From positions 88,712 through 152,711 of the forward strand of contig JADKKC010000002.1 of NCBI GenBank assembly GCA_016720685.1: 64,000 bases of DNA, read 5' to 3'. Position numbers and translations under genes: made by a program. The notes beneath the pieces were generated by a model. It saw only the letters and a program-made list of their open reading frames with translations. It was not told the DNA's origin and did not search any database. Every line of letters begins with the position of its first letter. Within the stretch, counting starts at the first letter, position 1. Origin of the DNA: Zoogloea sp. (GTDB taxonomy: Bacteria; Pseudomonadota; Gammaproteobacteria; Burkholderiales; Rhodocyclaceae). Below, in pieces: positions 1 to 9,482 of the stretch.

Positions 1-2947
1 ACCTACGGCAGCCTCAAGCTGGAAAGCAACGGCAGCTGGGTCTATACGCTCAACAACAGCGCCCCCAACGTGCAGGGCCTCAAGCAGGGCGAGCAGGTCA
101 TCGAGCGCATCCCCGTGACCACGGCCGACGGCACCGTGACGATGGTGGAAATCACCGTCACCGGCACCAACGATGCTCCGCTGGTTGGCAGCGCCAGCGT
201 CAACGTGTCCGAGGAAGGCCTCGCGGGCGGCATTGCCGACTCCACCGGCAACACCGACAGCACCGACCTGACCGTGGCCAGCGGCATCCTCAGCCTCACC
301 GATGCCGACGGCAACACCCTGGTCGCCAGCCTCACCGCCCCCGTCGCCAGCCTGAGTTCCGGCGGCGTACCGATCACCTGGAGCGGCAGCGGCACCCAGA
401 CCCTCATCGGCTCTGCCAACGGCGTCGAAATCCTGCGCGCCACCATCGCCAATGACGGCAGCTACACCGTCAAGCTATCCGGCCCGGTCGACCACCCCGA
501 CACCACCAGTGAAGACGTTCTCAGCATCGCCCTTGGCGTAAACGTCAGCGACGGCGTCACCACCTCCACCAGCACCCTGACCGTCAACGTCGAAGACGAC
601 TCCCCGATCGCCGCGGCCGCATCCCAGACCATCACCGTCGCACCGGTGGACACCAACCTGCTGCTCATACTCGACAACTCGGCCAGCATGACGCGCACCG
701 ACGGCGTGGCCGGCACCACCCGCCTCGCCTCGGCCATCAGCGCGCTCAACACCCTGCTCGACCGCTACGACGGCTTTGGCGAAGTGCGCGTGCGGCTGGT
801 CACCTTCAACACCGAAGCCGCGGCTGCAGGCGGTGTCTGGACCACCGTGGCCCAGGCCAAGGCCCAGCTCGCCGCCATTGTCGCCACCGGCGGCACCAAC
901 TACGACGCCGCAATCGCGGCCGGCCAGTCGGCCTATTCCTCTACCGGCAAGCTGGCATCGGGCCAGAACATCGCCTACTTCCTCTCCGACGGCCAGCCCA
1001 ACACCGGCACCGCCATCGGCGCGGGCGACGAAGCCGCCTGGAAGGGCTTCCTGCAAAGCAACCAGATCACCAGTTTCGCCCTCGGCATGGGCACCGGAGC
1101 CACCCAGGCCCCGCTCGACCCGATCGCCTACAACGGCGTCACCAGCACCAATCTCAATGGCCAGGTGATCAGCGACTTCAACCAACTGTCCACCGCCCTG
1201 CAAGCCACCGTGCCACAGCCGGCCAGCGGCGAACTCCTCTCCGGCGGCCTGCTCGGAGGCACCAGCGGCTTTGGCGCAGACGGCGGCAGCATCCGCTCCG
1301 TCACGGTTGATGATGTCACCTACAACTACAATGCCGGCCGGCAGCGTCACGGTATCGGGCGGAGCAAGCCACGGCAGCTACAACGCCAGCAACCACCAGC
1401 TCACGGTTTCCACCGCAGCCGGCGGCACGCTGGCCATCAACATGAGCACCGGCAGCTACACCTACACACCCATCTCCACGATCAGCACCAAGGTGACAGA
1501 CGGCTTCTCCTTCGTGCTGGCCGACAAGGACGGCGACACCGGCAGCTCCAGCATCACCTTCGACGTGAGCCGCCTTGCCGAAAACAACATCGTCCTGAGC
1601 AGCACAACCTCTGCCATCGCCAAGGCCAGCCTCGGCCTTACCGGTGAGTACTACGGCTACAACGAAACGAGCAACACCACGAGCACCCGCTTTCACGCCG
1701 ACGACAGGACCCTCGGCAATCTCGACCGTGTCTCCGACATGACCAGAATTGTTGACGGCCGCAGCGGCCAGACCATCGTCGGCACCTACAACGCCGCCAC
1801 GGCCACCGGCGCAGACGCCACCTTCAGCGCCGACAAGATCGACTACGGCTTCGGCTACACCACCGGCAGCACAAGCGTCGGCGCCGTCGATGGCAACCTC
1901 GGCAACAACCCCACCCTGCTGGGCAGCAATCTGGCGATCAATTCGGGCGCGCTCTACAACTTCCTGCGCGGCGGCACCACCGGCTCCGACAGCAGCGAAC
2001 TCAAGACGACCACCGGCATCGGCAACACCACCGACTCCGGCATGCGCATGGTCGGCCTGGTCAATCTCGGTGGCGGAAGTTACGACATCCGCGTAACCGC
2101 CGACGACGGCTTCCGGCTCAACATCGCCGGCCGGACGGTGGCCATGTTCGACAACATCCAGTCGCCCACCGCCCGCACCTACACCAACGTAAGCCTCGCC
2201 GCCGGCCTGCAGCCCATTGAAATCCTGTACTGGGAACAGGGTGGCAATGCCCGCCTGCGCATCGAAGTCAAACTGTCCAGCGAGCCCGACACCGGCTACA
2301 AGACGCTCGGCACCGACGAGTTCGCACTCTTCACCCCGACCAGCGCGCCCACTCTCAACGCGCTGCAGGACATCATCGAAGACCCCACCCAGAACGGCCA
2401 GTGGCTGATCCGCACCGGCTCGCAAATTGCCGGCTCGAACGGCAACGATGACATCACCGGCAGCGACGGGCGTGACGACATCTCGGGCGGCGCCGGCAAC
2501 GACATCGTCCGCGCGGGCGGCGGTGCCGACCTGATCGCAGGTGGAGCCGGCAACGACACCCTGACCGGCGGCCTCGGCTCCGACACCTTCAAGTGGAGCC
2601 TTGCCGATACCGTCACCACCACCAAGCCTGCCGTCGATGCCATCACCGACTTCAACACGGCCAGCGCCATCAACGGTGGCGACGTACTCGACCTGCACGA
2701 CCTGCTTCAGGGCGAAAGCCAGGCCAGCGGCAACCTGGGCAACTACCTGCACTTCGAGAAGGCGGGCGCCGACACCGTGGTTCATGTCAGCTCCACCGGC
2801 GGCTACACCGGCGGCACTTTCGTCGCCGGTGCCACCGACCAGAAAATCGTGCTCCAGGGCGTCGATCTCACCAACAGCGGCGCGCTGTCCTCCGACACGC
2901 AGATCATTCAAGACCTGCTCCTCAAAGGAAAGCTCCACACCGACTAA
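1..2947 (+). CDS. C-terminal part of a giant RTX-type adhesin (LapA-like), frameshifted
   Basis: The gene enters the window open at its left edge, so the N-terminus is missing. In order, the translation shows a VCBS-type repeat ending in TGTNDAP, a related Ig-like repeat, and a von Willebrand A domain (about nt 640-1200) with an intact MIDAS: DNSAS, then GGTNYD, then SDGQ. A PA14-like domain follows (nt 1640-2310), then RTX nonapeptides such as GGAGND (nt 2430-2590) and a type I secretion C-terminal domain ending ...LKGKLHTD. The frame changes near nt 1335: the first frame reads VTYNYNAG, then the next frame continues GSVTVSGG, as if one base had been inserted in a CCGG repeat. The family role is surface adhesion and biofilm formation after ABC-type secretion. 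The neighbouring lapG and lapD genes fit retention control of this protein. I infer the frameshift is a sequence error. Confidence 0.85.
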
Positions 2948-2971
2948 GCGACTGAAGCGGCCAACCAATCC

Positions 2972-3007
2972 GCCCGACCCCGCAAGGTTTTCCTTGCCGG
3001 GTCGGGC
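2972..3007. other. Long GC-rich hairpin after the adhesin gene
   Basis: Inverted repeat GCCCGACCCC...CGGGTCGGGC with an inner GCAAGG/CCTTGC pair and a short T-rich loop, 25 bases after the adhesin stop. It has no long T tract on either side. It may protect the mRNA end or help the terminator just downstream. Confidence 0.5.
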
Positions 3008-3030
3008 CCCGGGTTAAATTGCAGTGACAC

Positions 3031-3064
3031 AAAAAAGGAGGCCTCTTTCGACGGCCTCCTTTTT
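3031..3064. terminator. Bidirectional rho-independent terminator between adhesin and lapD
   Basis: The arms AAAAAAGGAGGCC and GGCCTCCTTTTT flank a loop of about nine bases. There is an A tract on the left and a T tract on the right. The position between two convergent genes suits termination in both directions. Confidence 0.85.
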
Positions 3065-3108
3065 GCATTCATCTCACGCAGCACAGGCACCCTGGCCTGC
3101 CATTCACC

Positions 3109-5037
3109 TCATCCGGCGAGGCGGCGCGAAGCCTCCGGCCCGGTCATGCCGCTCACGCCAAGGCTGGCTGCCGCGGCCCACTCTTCCGCGGAATGAACCT
3201 GCTCGGCGTACACGGCAACATTCAGGCCGCGGGCCACATCCACGATCGCCTTCACCAGCCGCTGGTGCCCCGCGTTTTCGTGAAGGCCCGCCACAAAACT
3301 CCCATCCAGCTTCAGATACGCCAGACGAATCGCGTACAGGCGCGGCAAGGCCGCCAGCTGACGGCCAAAGTGCTCGATACCCAGCTGGGCCCCGTGACGG
3401 GCCAGCACTTCGGCCAGCGCCTCCAGCCCGGCCAGGTTGGCGTCCAGTCCACGCTCGCTGACCTCGACGGCAATCCGCGCCGCAGCGCTTCCCGCCGTCG
3501 CCAGCAACACGTCCAGCCGATCCAGAAAATCCGGTTCGATCAGCGAACGGGGTGCCACGTTGATGGCAACCGGATCCGGCGAATCGAGCAGCTTCGCAAT
3601 ACCAAGACGAAGCGCTTCAAGGTCGCAGGCCGACGCCAGGCCAACCCGCACCGCAGCCGGCATGAACTGACCCGCCGTCAGCGTACCGGCACCGCCCTGC
3701 ATGGGCAGACGCAACATGAACTCCCGGTGCACCAGGCTGCCATCGACCGCCAGCACCGGGTAACCCACCAGTGAAAACTCATGGCAGACCAGCGCGCCTT
3801 CGAGCAATGCCTTCCACGCGCCTTCGCCAGGAACCGGAATCGGCAGCGACGCTCCGTCCGTCTCGGCAATCAGCACCCCAGCCGATTCGGCCCGCATCAG
3901 CGCGGAATCCACCCGCGCCAGCGCAACACCGGGTTGCTCGTCGTGACGATAGGTCACCACCGCTGCATTCATCCGCAACGCATGCGCCCCGTCCACCTGC
4001 AGGTCGAGTGCCGCCACCGCGCTCAGCGCCCGCTCGAAAAGTTTCCGTGCGTCGTCCAGCACCACACCTGGCAGCACGACGCCAAACTCGGCGCCGCCCA
4101 CGCGGGCCAGCGACACATCGTCAAGCGCAGGCAGACTGCCCTGCAGTGCATCGGCCACCGCAACCAGCCACTCGTCGGTACGCGCCCGCCCGAGGTGCTG
4201 GTTGAGCGCCGCCAGATCAGCGATCCGCAACATGCCGAGACACCCGGCCGGCGGCACACTGGCATCCGACAGCACGCGGCGCAGTTCGCCGTTGAAGCAC
4301 GCCCGGTTGAACAGGCCCGTGCCCGGGTCGCGGCTCCCTTCGTCGCGCAACTCGGCGATCCGCCCGGCCTGCTCGGCAAACAGCGTGCGCACCCGATCCG
4401 ACATGTGATTGAGCGCCCGTGCCATGCTTTGCAGTTCGGCCACCTTCGGCTCCTTCAGCACCCGGAATTGCCCTGCCCCGATGGCCTCCGCCTGTTCGGC
4501 CATTTCGGCCAGCGGCTGGCGCACCCAGCGCAGCAGGGCCGACACGCCCATCGCCCAGAACAAGCCGATCGCCAGCATCAGGCTGCCCAACTGCAGCACG
4601 CCGCGAAGCAGCGAGCGGTAGGCATACCCTTGCGCCGCCTCCACGGTGATCAGCCCCACCTGGCGCCAACCGTCACTCACCTGCGCCTGGCCGGGCCGGA
4701 TGTGCATCGGCAACACCGCGGGCAGCCACTCCGGCACGCCCTCGCCCACATCGGGCTGGCTGCGCTCGACCACCACACGCCCGCTGGCGTCGGTAAAACG
4801 GATCAGGCGGTAATGACCGCCATCGAACAAGGCGGTGACCAGCAACTCGGCGGTCGCCGCATCCTTGCTTTGCTGGGACATGGACAAAGCCAGGGACACC
4901 GCACCGTCACTGGCCTGGGCCTGGAGCTGCTGCTCGAAGTAGCTGCGCGCGGTCAGCACACTCACCGCAAACGCCCCCGCGAGCACCACACCCATCGCAA
5001 CAACCACGCTGATCCACAACCGTTTCAACAGGGACAT
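3109..5037 (-). CDS. lapD: LapD-like c-di-GMP receptor, degenerate GGDEF-EAL membrane protein
   Basis: A 642-residue inner-membrane protein. One transmembrane helix lies near residues 6-28, then a periplasmic LapD/MoxY-type domain, a second helix near 155-175, a HAMP segment, then GGDEF and EAL domains. Both catalytic signatures are degenerate: GGAEF replaces GGDEF, and HREFMLRL stands where an EAL motif should be. That pattern fits a c-di-GMP receptor, not an enzyme. In the known Pseudomonas system, LapD holds the protease LapG when c-di-GMP is high, so the adhesin stays on the surface. The start is the ATG preceded by AAGGAA with good spacing, 10 bases after the lapG stop, so the two are probably cotranscribed. 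Confidence 0.88.
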   Translation of the reverse strand: MSLLKRLWISVVVAMGVVLAGAFAVSVLTARSYFEQQLQAQASDGAVSLALSMSQQSKDAATAELLVTALFDGGHYRLIRFTDASGRVVVERSQPDVGEGVPEWLPAVLPMHIRPGQAQVSDGWRQVGLITVEAAQGYAYRSLLRGVLQLGSLMLAIGLFWAMGVSALLRWVRQPLAEMAEQAEAIGAGQFRVLKEPKVAELQSMARALNHMSDRVRTLFAEQAGRIAELRDEGSRDPGTGLFNRACFNGELRRVLSDASVPPAGCLGMLRIADLAALNQHLGRARTDEWLVAVADALQGSLPALDDVSLARVGGAEFGVVLPGVVLDDARKLFERALSAVAALDLQVDGAHALRMNAAVVTYRHDEQPGVALARVDSALMRAESAGVLIAETDGASLPIPVPGEGAWKALLEGALVCHEFSLVGYPVLAVDGSLVHREFMLRLPMQGGAGTLTAGQFMPAAVRVGLASACDLEALRLGIAKLLDSPDPVAINVAPRSLIEPDFLDRLDVLLATAGSAAARIAVEVSERGLDANLAGLEALAEVLARHGAQLGIEHFGRQLAALPRLYAIRLAYLKLDGSFVAGLHENAGHQRLVKAIVDVARGLNVAVYAEQVHSAEEWAAAASLGVSGMTGPEASRRLAG

Positions 5038-5047
5038 ATCAATTCCT

Positions 5048-5752
5048 TCAAGGCGTATAGCCTTCTGCACTCATGCGCATGAGCATCTCCCGCCAGCGGG
5101 ACAACCGGTCTACCGGCGTCGAAGCCTGGCTGGCCCCGCCAACGAAAACACCCTGCATGTTAAAACTGAACACCGGCACGAGATCCGGACGGCTGCTCGC
5201 CGGACGAATCGTCGTGATGAGGTTGTCGAGCACCAGCGGCACCGCCTCGGGCGACGCGTAATAGCTCAGCACCATGTGGGCCTGGGTCACGCTGCTGGCC
5301 GGCCCGCCGATCCGCGCCCGCACGTAGGTCATGCGCAGGCGGCTTTCGGCAACACCCAGCTCGCGCAGGCTGAAGTATTTCGCAAACACAAAATCTTCGC
5401 AGTCACCGACGCCCCTGCTCAAGGTTTCCAGCGGCGTCGCCCAGTAGTCTGACTGGTTCCACACCACCTGGTCGTCGGCAAAACGGATGCGCCGGTTGAA
5501 AAACTCATTGACCCGCTGCAACTGGTCTTCTTCGGACAGCCCGCGCCATCCGGCCAGCGCACTGCGCCAACCATCCACCGCTTCGCCCGCCGACACGCCG
5601 AAGCGCTGCACCGCCGACTGGCGCATGCGCTCGATCTCGAAGCCTCCCGACGCCACCCCGCCCAGAAACAGGAACGCCAGGCCCGCCCCGACCCACCGCC
5701 GACAAGCGGTCGCCAGACTGCGGCTTGAGCGGAAAAAAGGGAATCCGGACAT
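5048..5752 (-). CDS. lapG: LapG-like periplasmic cysteine protease (BTLCP family)
   Basis: A 234-residue protein with a hydrophobic N-terminal segment (residues about 21-36) that looks like an export signal. The bacterial transglutaminase-like cysteine proteinase triad is visible: Cys118 in GVGDCEDF, His159 in QAHMVL and Asp176 in LVLDN. In characterised systems LapG clips the N-terminal retention module of LapA-type adhesins and releases them from the cell. The lapD gene follows directly and the presumed substrate gene ends about 2.1 kb away, so three parts of the circuit sit together. The N-terminal cleavage site of the adhesin is outside the window. I chose the internal ATG (MSGFPFF) because upstream residues do not resemble the family. 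Confidence 0.88.
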   Translation of the reverse strand: MSGFPFFRSSRSLATACRRWVGAGLAFLFLGGVASGGFEIERMRQSAVQRFGVSAGEAVDGWRSALAGWRGLSEEDQLQRVNEFFNRRIRFADDQVVWNQSDYWATPLETLSRGVGDCEDFVFAKYFSLRELGVAESRLRMTYVRARIGGPASSVTQAHMVLSYYASPEAVPLVLDNLITTIRPASSRPDLVPVFSFNMQGVFVGGASQASTPVDRLSRWREMLMRMSAEGYTP

Positions 5753-6061
5753 GAAAGGTTGAAAGCGGGTCAGCAGGAAAACCGTAGCGCACAGTCGGAC
5801 AAAACATCGAGCACCGCGTGCAGGCACAACAAGGCCGGCCTGATCAGCTACAGATCAACGGCATTTTCTTCGGTAAATTAAGGTTTCGGTGTAAAGAGCC
5901 GTCAATTGTGAAAAATTAATTCTCCGGCTGTATATTGGCCGTTTAGGTCGCTAAAAGCACAAATACTGCGCAATGCTGCGGATCACCGGCGCATAGAATC
6001 CAGCCATTCCCGCTGAAACACTTTGGCTCTTCATTCGCAACCCGGCCTGTCTGCTATCGAG
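5753..6061. other. 309-bp intergenic region between divergent lapG and the TolC-like gene
   Basis: No convincing ORF. The centre (about 5860-5940) is clearly more AT-rich than the flanking genes and is the likely site of the divergent promoters. Confidence 0.6.
5906..5936 (+). promoter_or_regulatory. Possible sigma-70-like promoter for the TolC-Cds6 gene
   Basis: TTGTGA, a 19-base spacer and TATATT, within the AT-rich core upstream of the TolC-like gene. The spacer is longer than ideal, so this is only a candidate. Confidence 0.3.
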
Positions 6062-6067
6062 ATGACA

Positions 6068-7885
6068 ATGTTCAAAGTAACAAAGCTGTCCATCTGCCTG
6101 ACTCTTTCCTTTCTTGCCATGTCACCCGCTTTCGCGGCCAACGCCGGCACGCTGCCCGATGCGATCGAAAAGGCTGTCCTGCGCAACCCGGAAGTGCTCG
6201 CCCGCCTCCACGACTACCAGGCCTCCGACGCCGAGCGTGACGTCGCCCGTGGCGCATTCTTCCCGCGGGTCGACCTGCAGGGCTACACCGGCCGTGAACG
6301 CCGCGACACGCCCACCAGCCTGCCCAGCAGCTACAACCGGCCGGGCTACCAGCTACAGTTGCGGCAAATCCTGTTCGACGGCTTTGCCACCCGCAACGAC
6401 GTCAAGCGCCTCGGCTTTGCCCGCGCCACCCGCTACTTCGAACTGCTCGGCACCACTGACGAAGTAGCCTACGAAGCCGCCCGCGCCTATCTCGACGTAC
6501 TGCGCTACCGCGAACTGGCCGCCTTCGCCCAGGAAAACTGGGCCATCCACAAGGAAACCGTCGACCAGATCGAACGCCGCGTAAAAGCCGGCGTAGGCCG
6601 TCGGGTCGACCTGGAACAAGCCTTCGGCCGTCTCGCCCTGGCCCAGTCCAACTGGCTCACCGAAAGCTCCAACCAGCACGACGTCAGCCAGCGCTACCAG
6701 CGCATCGTTGGCGAAGCCCCGGCCGACAAGCTCGAAACCCCGCCCAGGCTCAGCGACAAGCTGCCCGCGGCGCAAGATGTGCTCAAGGAAGCCGTCGAGA
6801 GCAACCCGGGCTTTCGCGCCGCAGTGGCCAACATCCGGGCCTCCCGCGCCAACATCGACGTACAGCGGGCCAACAACCTGCCTACCGTCGAGTTCCGCGC
6901 CAGCACCGGCATGGACAGGAACCTGCTGGGCGCAACCGGCGAAACCAATTCCAGCGCCGTGCAGGTGCTGATGAACTGGAACCTCTTCAAGGGTGGCGCC
7001 GACGAAGCGCGGATCCGCCAATCCCACGAGCAGCACTACAACGCCACCGACCTGCGCGACAAGGCCTGCCGCGACATCCGCCAGCAAACCGCCATCGCCT
7101 GGAACGACGTCAAGAAACTCAAGGAACAACTGGGCTACCTCGAACAGCACCAGCTTTCCACCGAAAAGGCCCGCGACGCCTACCGCCAGCAGTTCGACAT
7201 CGGCCAGCGCAGCCTGCTCGACCTGCTCAATGCCGAGAACGAACTGTTCGACGCCAAGCGCGCCAGCGCCCGTGCCCGCTACGACCTGACCCAGGCCGAA
7301 CTGCGCGTCCTCACCCAGACCCACCGCATCCTGCCCAGCGTCCAGCTCGCCTCCGTTGCCAAGAACGGCCCCGAAGAAGCCGGCGTTACCGAGCCGACCG
7401 AAGATGAAAGCCTGATGTGCAGCACCACGCTTCCGCTCGTCCAGCCCCTCGACACGGCCGGCGCGATGCAGGGCCGTCCGCAACCCGCCGCCGTACCCCT
7501 GCCGCTTGCAAGCTCCGTGGCGTCCAGCGCTGTTGCCAGCGCCCCGGCTGCGGCCCCCACGATCGAACCCCTGGTCAAATCCTGGGCTGCGGCATGGTCG
7601 GCGAAAAACGTGAAGGCCTACACGAACTTCTACTCCAGCCAGTTCAAGCCTGAACAGGGCAGCCTGCAAGACTGGACGACGAACCGTGACAAGCGGATCA
7701 ACAAGCCGGGAGCCATTTCTGTCGAGGTGGACAACCTGACTGTGCGCAACCTGTCTCCCGATACGATTGAGGCCAGCTTTGTTCAGCATTACCGCTCCAG
7801 CGGCTACAGCGACAGCATGAACAAGACGCTCAAATACCAGCTGGAAAACGGCCAATGGAAGATCATCCGCGAGTCAAACCGCTGA
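6068..7885 (+). CDS. TolC-family outer-membrane efflux/secretion protein with C-terminal Cds6 (NTF2-like) domain
   Basis: A 605-residue protein. A signal peptide (hydrophobic LSICLTLSFLAMSPAFA) is followed by a TolC/LapE-type region, with the usual long helical repeats (for example RNPEVLARLHDYQASDAERD near residue 40 and the equivalent in the second half). About 110 C-terminal residues (from PLVKSWAAAWSAK to the end) look like a Cds6 or SnoaL-like NTF2 fold, ending NGQWKIIRESN. Plain TolC proteins lack this domain. The likely role is the outer-membrane channel for type I secretion of the adhesin beside it; the role of the extra domain is unknown. I preferred the second of two ATGs six bases apart because GAG lies at better spacing and the signal peptide starts there. 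Confidence 0.85.
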   Translation: MFKVTKLSICLTLSFLAMSPAFAANAGTLPDAIEKAVLRNPEVLARLHDYQASDAERDVARGAFFPRVDLQGYTGRERRDTPTSLPSSYNRPGYQLQLRQILFDGFATRNDVKRLGFARATRYFELLGTTDEVAYEAARAYLDVLRYRELAAFAQENWAIHKETVDQIERRVKAGVGRRVDLEQAFGRLALAQSNWLTESSNQHDVSQRYQRIVGEAPADKLETPPRLSDKLPAAQDVLKEAVESNPGFRAAVANIRASRANIDVQRANNLPTVEFRASTGMDRNLLGATGETNSSAVQVLMNWNLFKGGADEARIRQSHEQHYNATDLRDKACRDIRQQTAIAWNDVKKLKEQLGYLEQHQLSTEKARDAYRQQFDIGQRSLLDLLNAENELFDAKRASARARYDLTQAELRVLTQTHRILPSVQLASVAKNGPEEAGVTEPTEDESLMCSTTLPLVQPLDTAGAMQGRPQPAAVPLPLASSVASSAVASAPAAAPTIEPLVKSWAAAWSAKNVKAYTNFYSSQFKPEQGSLQDWTTNRDKRINKPGAISVEVDNLTVRNLSPDTIEASFVQHYRSSGYSDSMNKTLKYQLENGQWKIIRESNR

Positions 7886-7923
7886 ACATCACCATAAACC
7901 GACGCCACCTCCGGGTGGCGGCT

Positions 7924-7964
7924 ACAAAAAGAAAGGGAGCCCGAGCGGCTCCCTTTCTTTTTGT
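7924..7964. terminator. Strong bidirectional terminator
   Basis: Perfect 18-base arms ACAAAAAGAAAGGGAGCC / GGCTCCCTTTCTTTTTGT around a five-base loop, between convergent genes (TolC-like and the Rieske oxygenase). Confidence 0.9.
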
Positions 7965-7987
7965 ACTGAATGAAGTACGCGAAAGCT

Positions 7988-9112
7988 TTACAGCTTGACG
8001 CCTGCAGCCTGCAGATGCGGCTGCATGATCCGGCGATAGAACTCGTGAAAGTGCTGCATGCCATCTTCGTAGGGCGACTGGTACGGCCCCACTTCGTTGC
8101 GACCTTCCTTCATCAGCGCCCGGCGGCCCCGATCCATCCGCTCGCCGATATCGTCATCCTCGACAGCCGTTTCCATATAGGCCGCCTGTTCTGCTTCGAC
8201 AAACTCACGCTCGAACTCCAGGATGTCTTCCGGATAGTAGAACTCCACCACGTTGGTGGTCTTGTCCACATCCGTCGGAATCAGGGTGCTCACCACCAGC
8301 ACATGGGGATACCACTCGACCATGATGTTGGGAAAGTAGGTCAGCCAGATGGCGCCATGCTTCGGCATCTCGCCGCCGCCATAGTTAAGCACCGCCTCGT
8401 GCCAGCGCTTGTAGGCGGCCGAACCAGGCTTTTTAAGCGAGGTGATACCCACCCGCTGAACCGAATACCACTGCCCAAACTGCCAGGTCAGATCGTCGCA
8501 GGTAACGAAATGGCCAAGCCCCGGGTGGTACGGCACAACGTGGTAATCCTCCAGATAGACCTCGATAAAGGTCTTCCAGTTGTAATTGCACTCGTGGATC
8601 TCGACTTTATCGAGTTTGTAACCGGAGAAATCCAGTTCGCCAGCCACCTGCATGCCGGCCAGATCCGCGTTCGCGGAGCGCGGCCCCTTGAACAGCAGGC
8701 CCTGCCAGCGCTCGAGCTTGTCGCGCTGCAGGTCGAGGCAGGGCTTTTCCGGGAAATGCGGCGCACCGATCAGCAAGCCATCCGGGTTGTAGGTCCAGCG
8801 GTGGATCGGGCACACGATGTTCCGGTCGGCCACGCCGGAGCCCTGCAGCATGATTGCCTGACGGTGACGACAGATGTTGGACATCTGGTAAAAACCGTCA
8901 TCCCGATTGATCAGCGTCTTTGAATGATCCAGCCATTCGAGCGAGCGGAACTGGTTGGCCTCCGGCACCATCAGCTCATGGCCGACATAGCCAGGACCGG
9001 CATCGAAGAGGAGACGCTTCTCCAGCTCGAAAATTTTTTCGTCCGAATACCAAGAAACCGGCAATTGGGAGACTGCCGACGAAAGAAGTGCCGTAGAGGC
9101 GATGTCAGACAT
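7988..9112 (-). CDS. Rieske-type aromatic ring-hydroxylating oxygenase alpha subunit
   Basis: A 374-residue protein. The Rieske [2Fe-2S] ligands are Cys81, His83, Cys101 and His104 (CRHR...CPIHRW). The mononuclear iron site shows the histidines of EDYHVVPYHPGLG (about His191 and His196), and an acidic EDDDIGE stretch lies near the C-terminus where the Asp ligand is expected. The family inserts oxygen into aromatic or quaternary-amine substrates using electrons from a separate reductase. No beta subunit, ferredoxin or reductase gene is nearby, so the substrate cannot be deduced from context. The gene is monocistronic, divergent from xseB-ispA-dxs, and ends at a strong terminator. Confidence 0.85.
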   Translation of the reverse strand: MSDIASTALLSSAVSQLPVSWYSDEKIFELEKRLLFDAGPGYVGHELMVPEANQFRSLEWLDHSKTLINRDDGFYQMSNICRHRQAIMLQGSGVADRNIVCPIHRWTYNPDGLLIGAPHFPEKPCLDLQRDKLERWQGLLFKGPRSANADLAGMQVAGELDFSGYKLDKVEIHECNYNWKTFIEVYLEDYHVVPYHPGLGHFVTCDDLTWQFGQWYSVQRVGITSLKKPGSAAYKRWHEAVLNYGGGEMPKHGAIWLTYFPNIMVEWYPHVLVVSTLIPTDVDKTTNVVEFYYPEDILEFEREFVEAEQAAYMETAVEDDDIGERMDRGRRALMKEGRNEVGPYQSPYEDGMQHFHEFYRRIMQPHLQAAGVKL

Positions 9113-9159
9113 CCCGAACCCCCTGATTCAAAGCGAAAGCCCGAAACGTAAAGCCGAGC

Positions 9160-9188
9160 ATTATATGATATTACCGGTTTGACCTAAA
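9160..9188 (-). promoter_or_regulatory. Possible promoter of the Rieske oxygenase
   Basis: On the minus strand a perfect TATAAT lies about 50 bases before the start codon, with TTTAGG 17 bases upstream as a weak -35. Confidence 0.4.
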
Positions 9189-9208
9189 GCCCGGCGATAG
9201 GCTATTTT
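9179..9208 (+). promoter_or_regulatory. Possible promoter of xseB-ispA-dxs
   Basis: TTGACC, an 18-base spacer and TATTTT, ending about 46 bases before the xseB start. It overlaps the candidate promoter of the divergent oxygenase gene. Confidence 0.45.
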
Positions 9209-9254
9209 TACGGTCTGCCTCACCCCGATTCCGGCCGCGTACGGTCAGGTCAAC

Positions 9255-9482
9255 ATGGTCAAGACATCCTCAAGCAAATCAGCCAGCTTCGAATCTGCCG
9301 TCACCGAACTGGAAACCATCGTCCAGCAGATGGAAAACGGGCAGCTGCCGCTCGAGCAGGCACTCGCTGCTTACGAGCGCGGCACCGCTTTGCTCCGCCA
9401 ATGCCAGGGTCAACTCACCAGGGCCGAGCAAACCATCAAGGTACTCGAAGCCGACGCCACACCAGGAGACATCCAGCCATGA
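9255..9482 (+). CDS. xseB: Exodeoxyribonuclease VII small subunit
   Basis: A 75-residue protein with the compact helical XseB signature: FESAVTELETIVQQMENGQL, then LEQALAAYERGTALLRQC. It pairs with XseA (not in this window) to form the single-strand-specific exonuclease VII in the cytoplasm. Its stop overlaps the ispA start (ATGA), so it is translationally coupled to isoprenoid synthesis genes, an arrangement common in proteobacteria. Confidence 0.93.
   Translation: MVKTSSSKSASFESAVTELETIVQQMENGQLPLEQALAAYERGTALLRQCQGQLTRAEQTIKVLEADATPGDIQP

Noticed and set aside
1316..2968. Long minus-strand frame opposite the adhesin
   Set aside because: Antisense of a repeat-rich gene, Gly/Val/Ala-rich without domain order.
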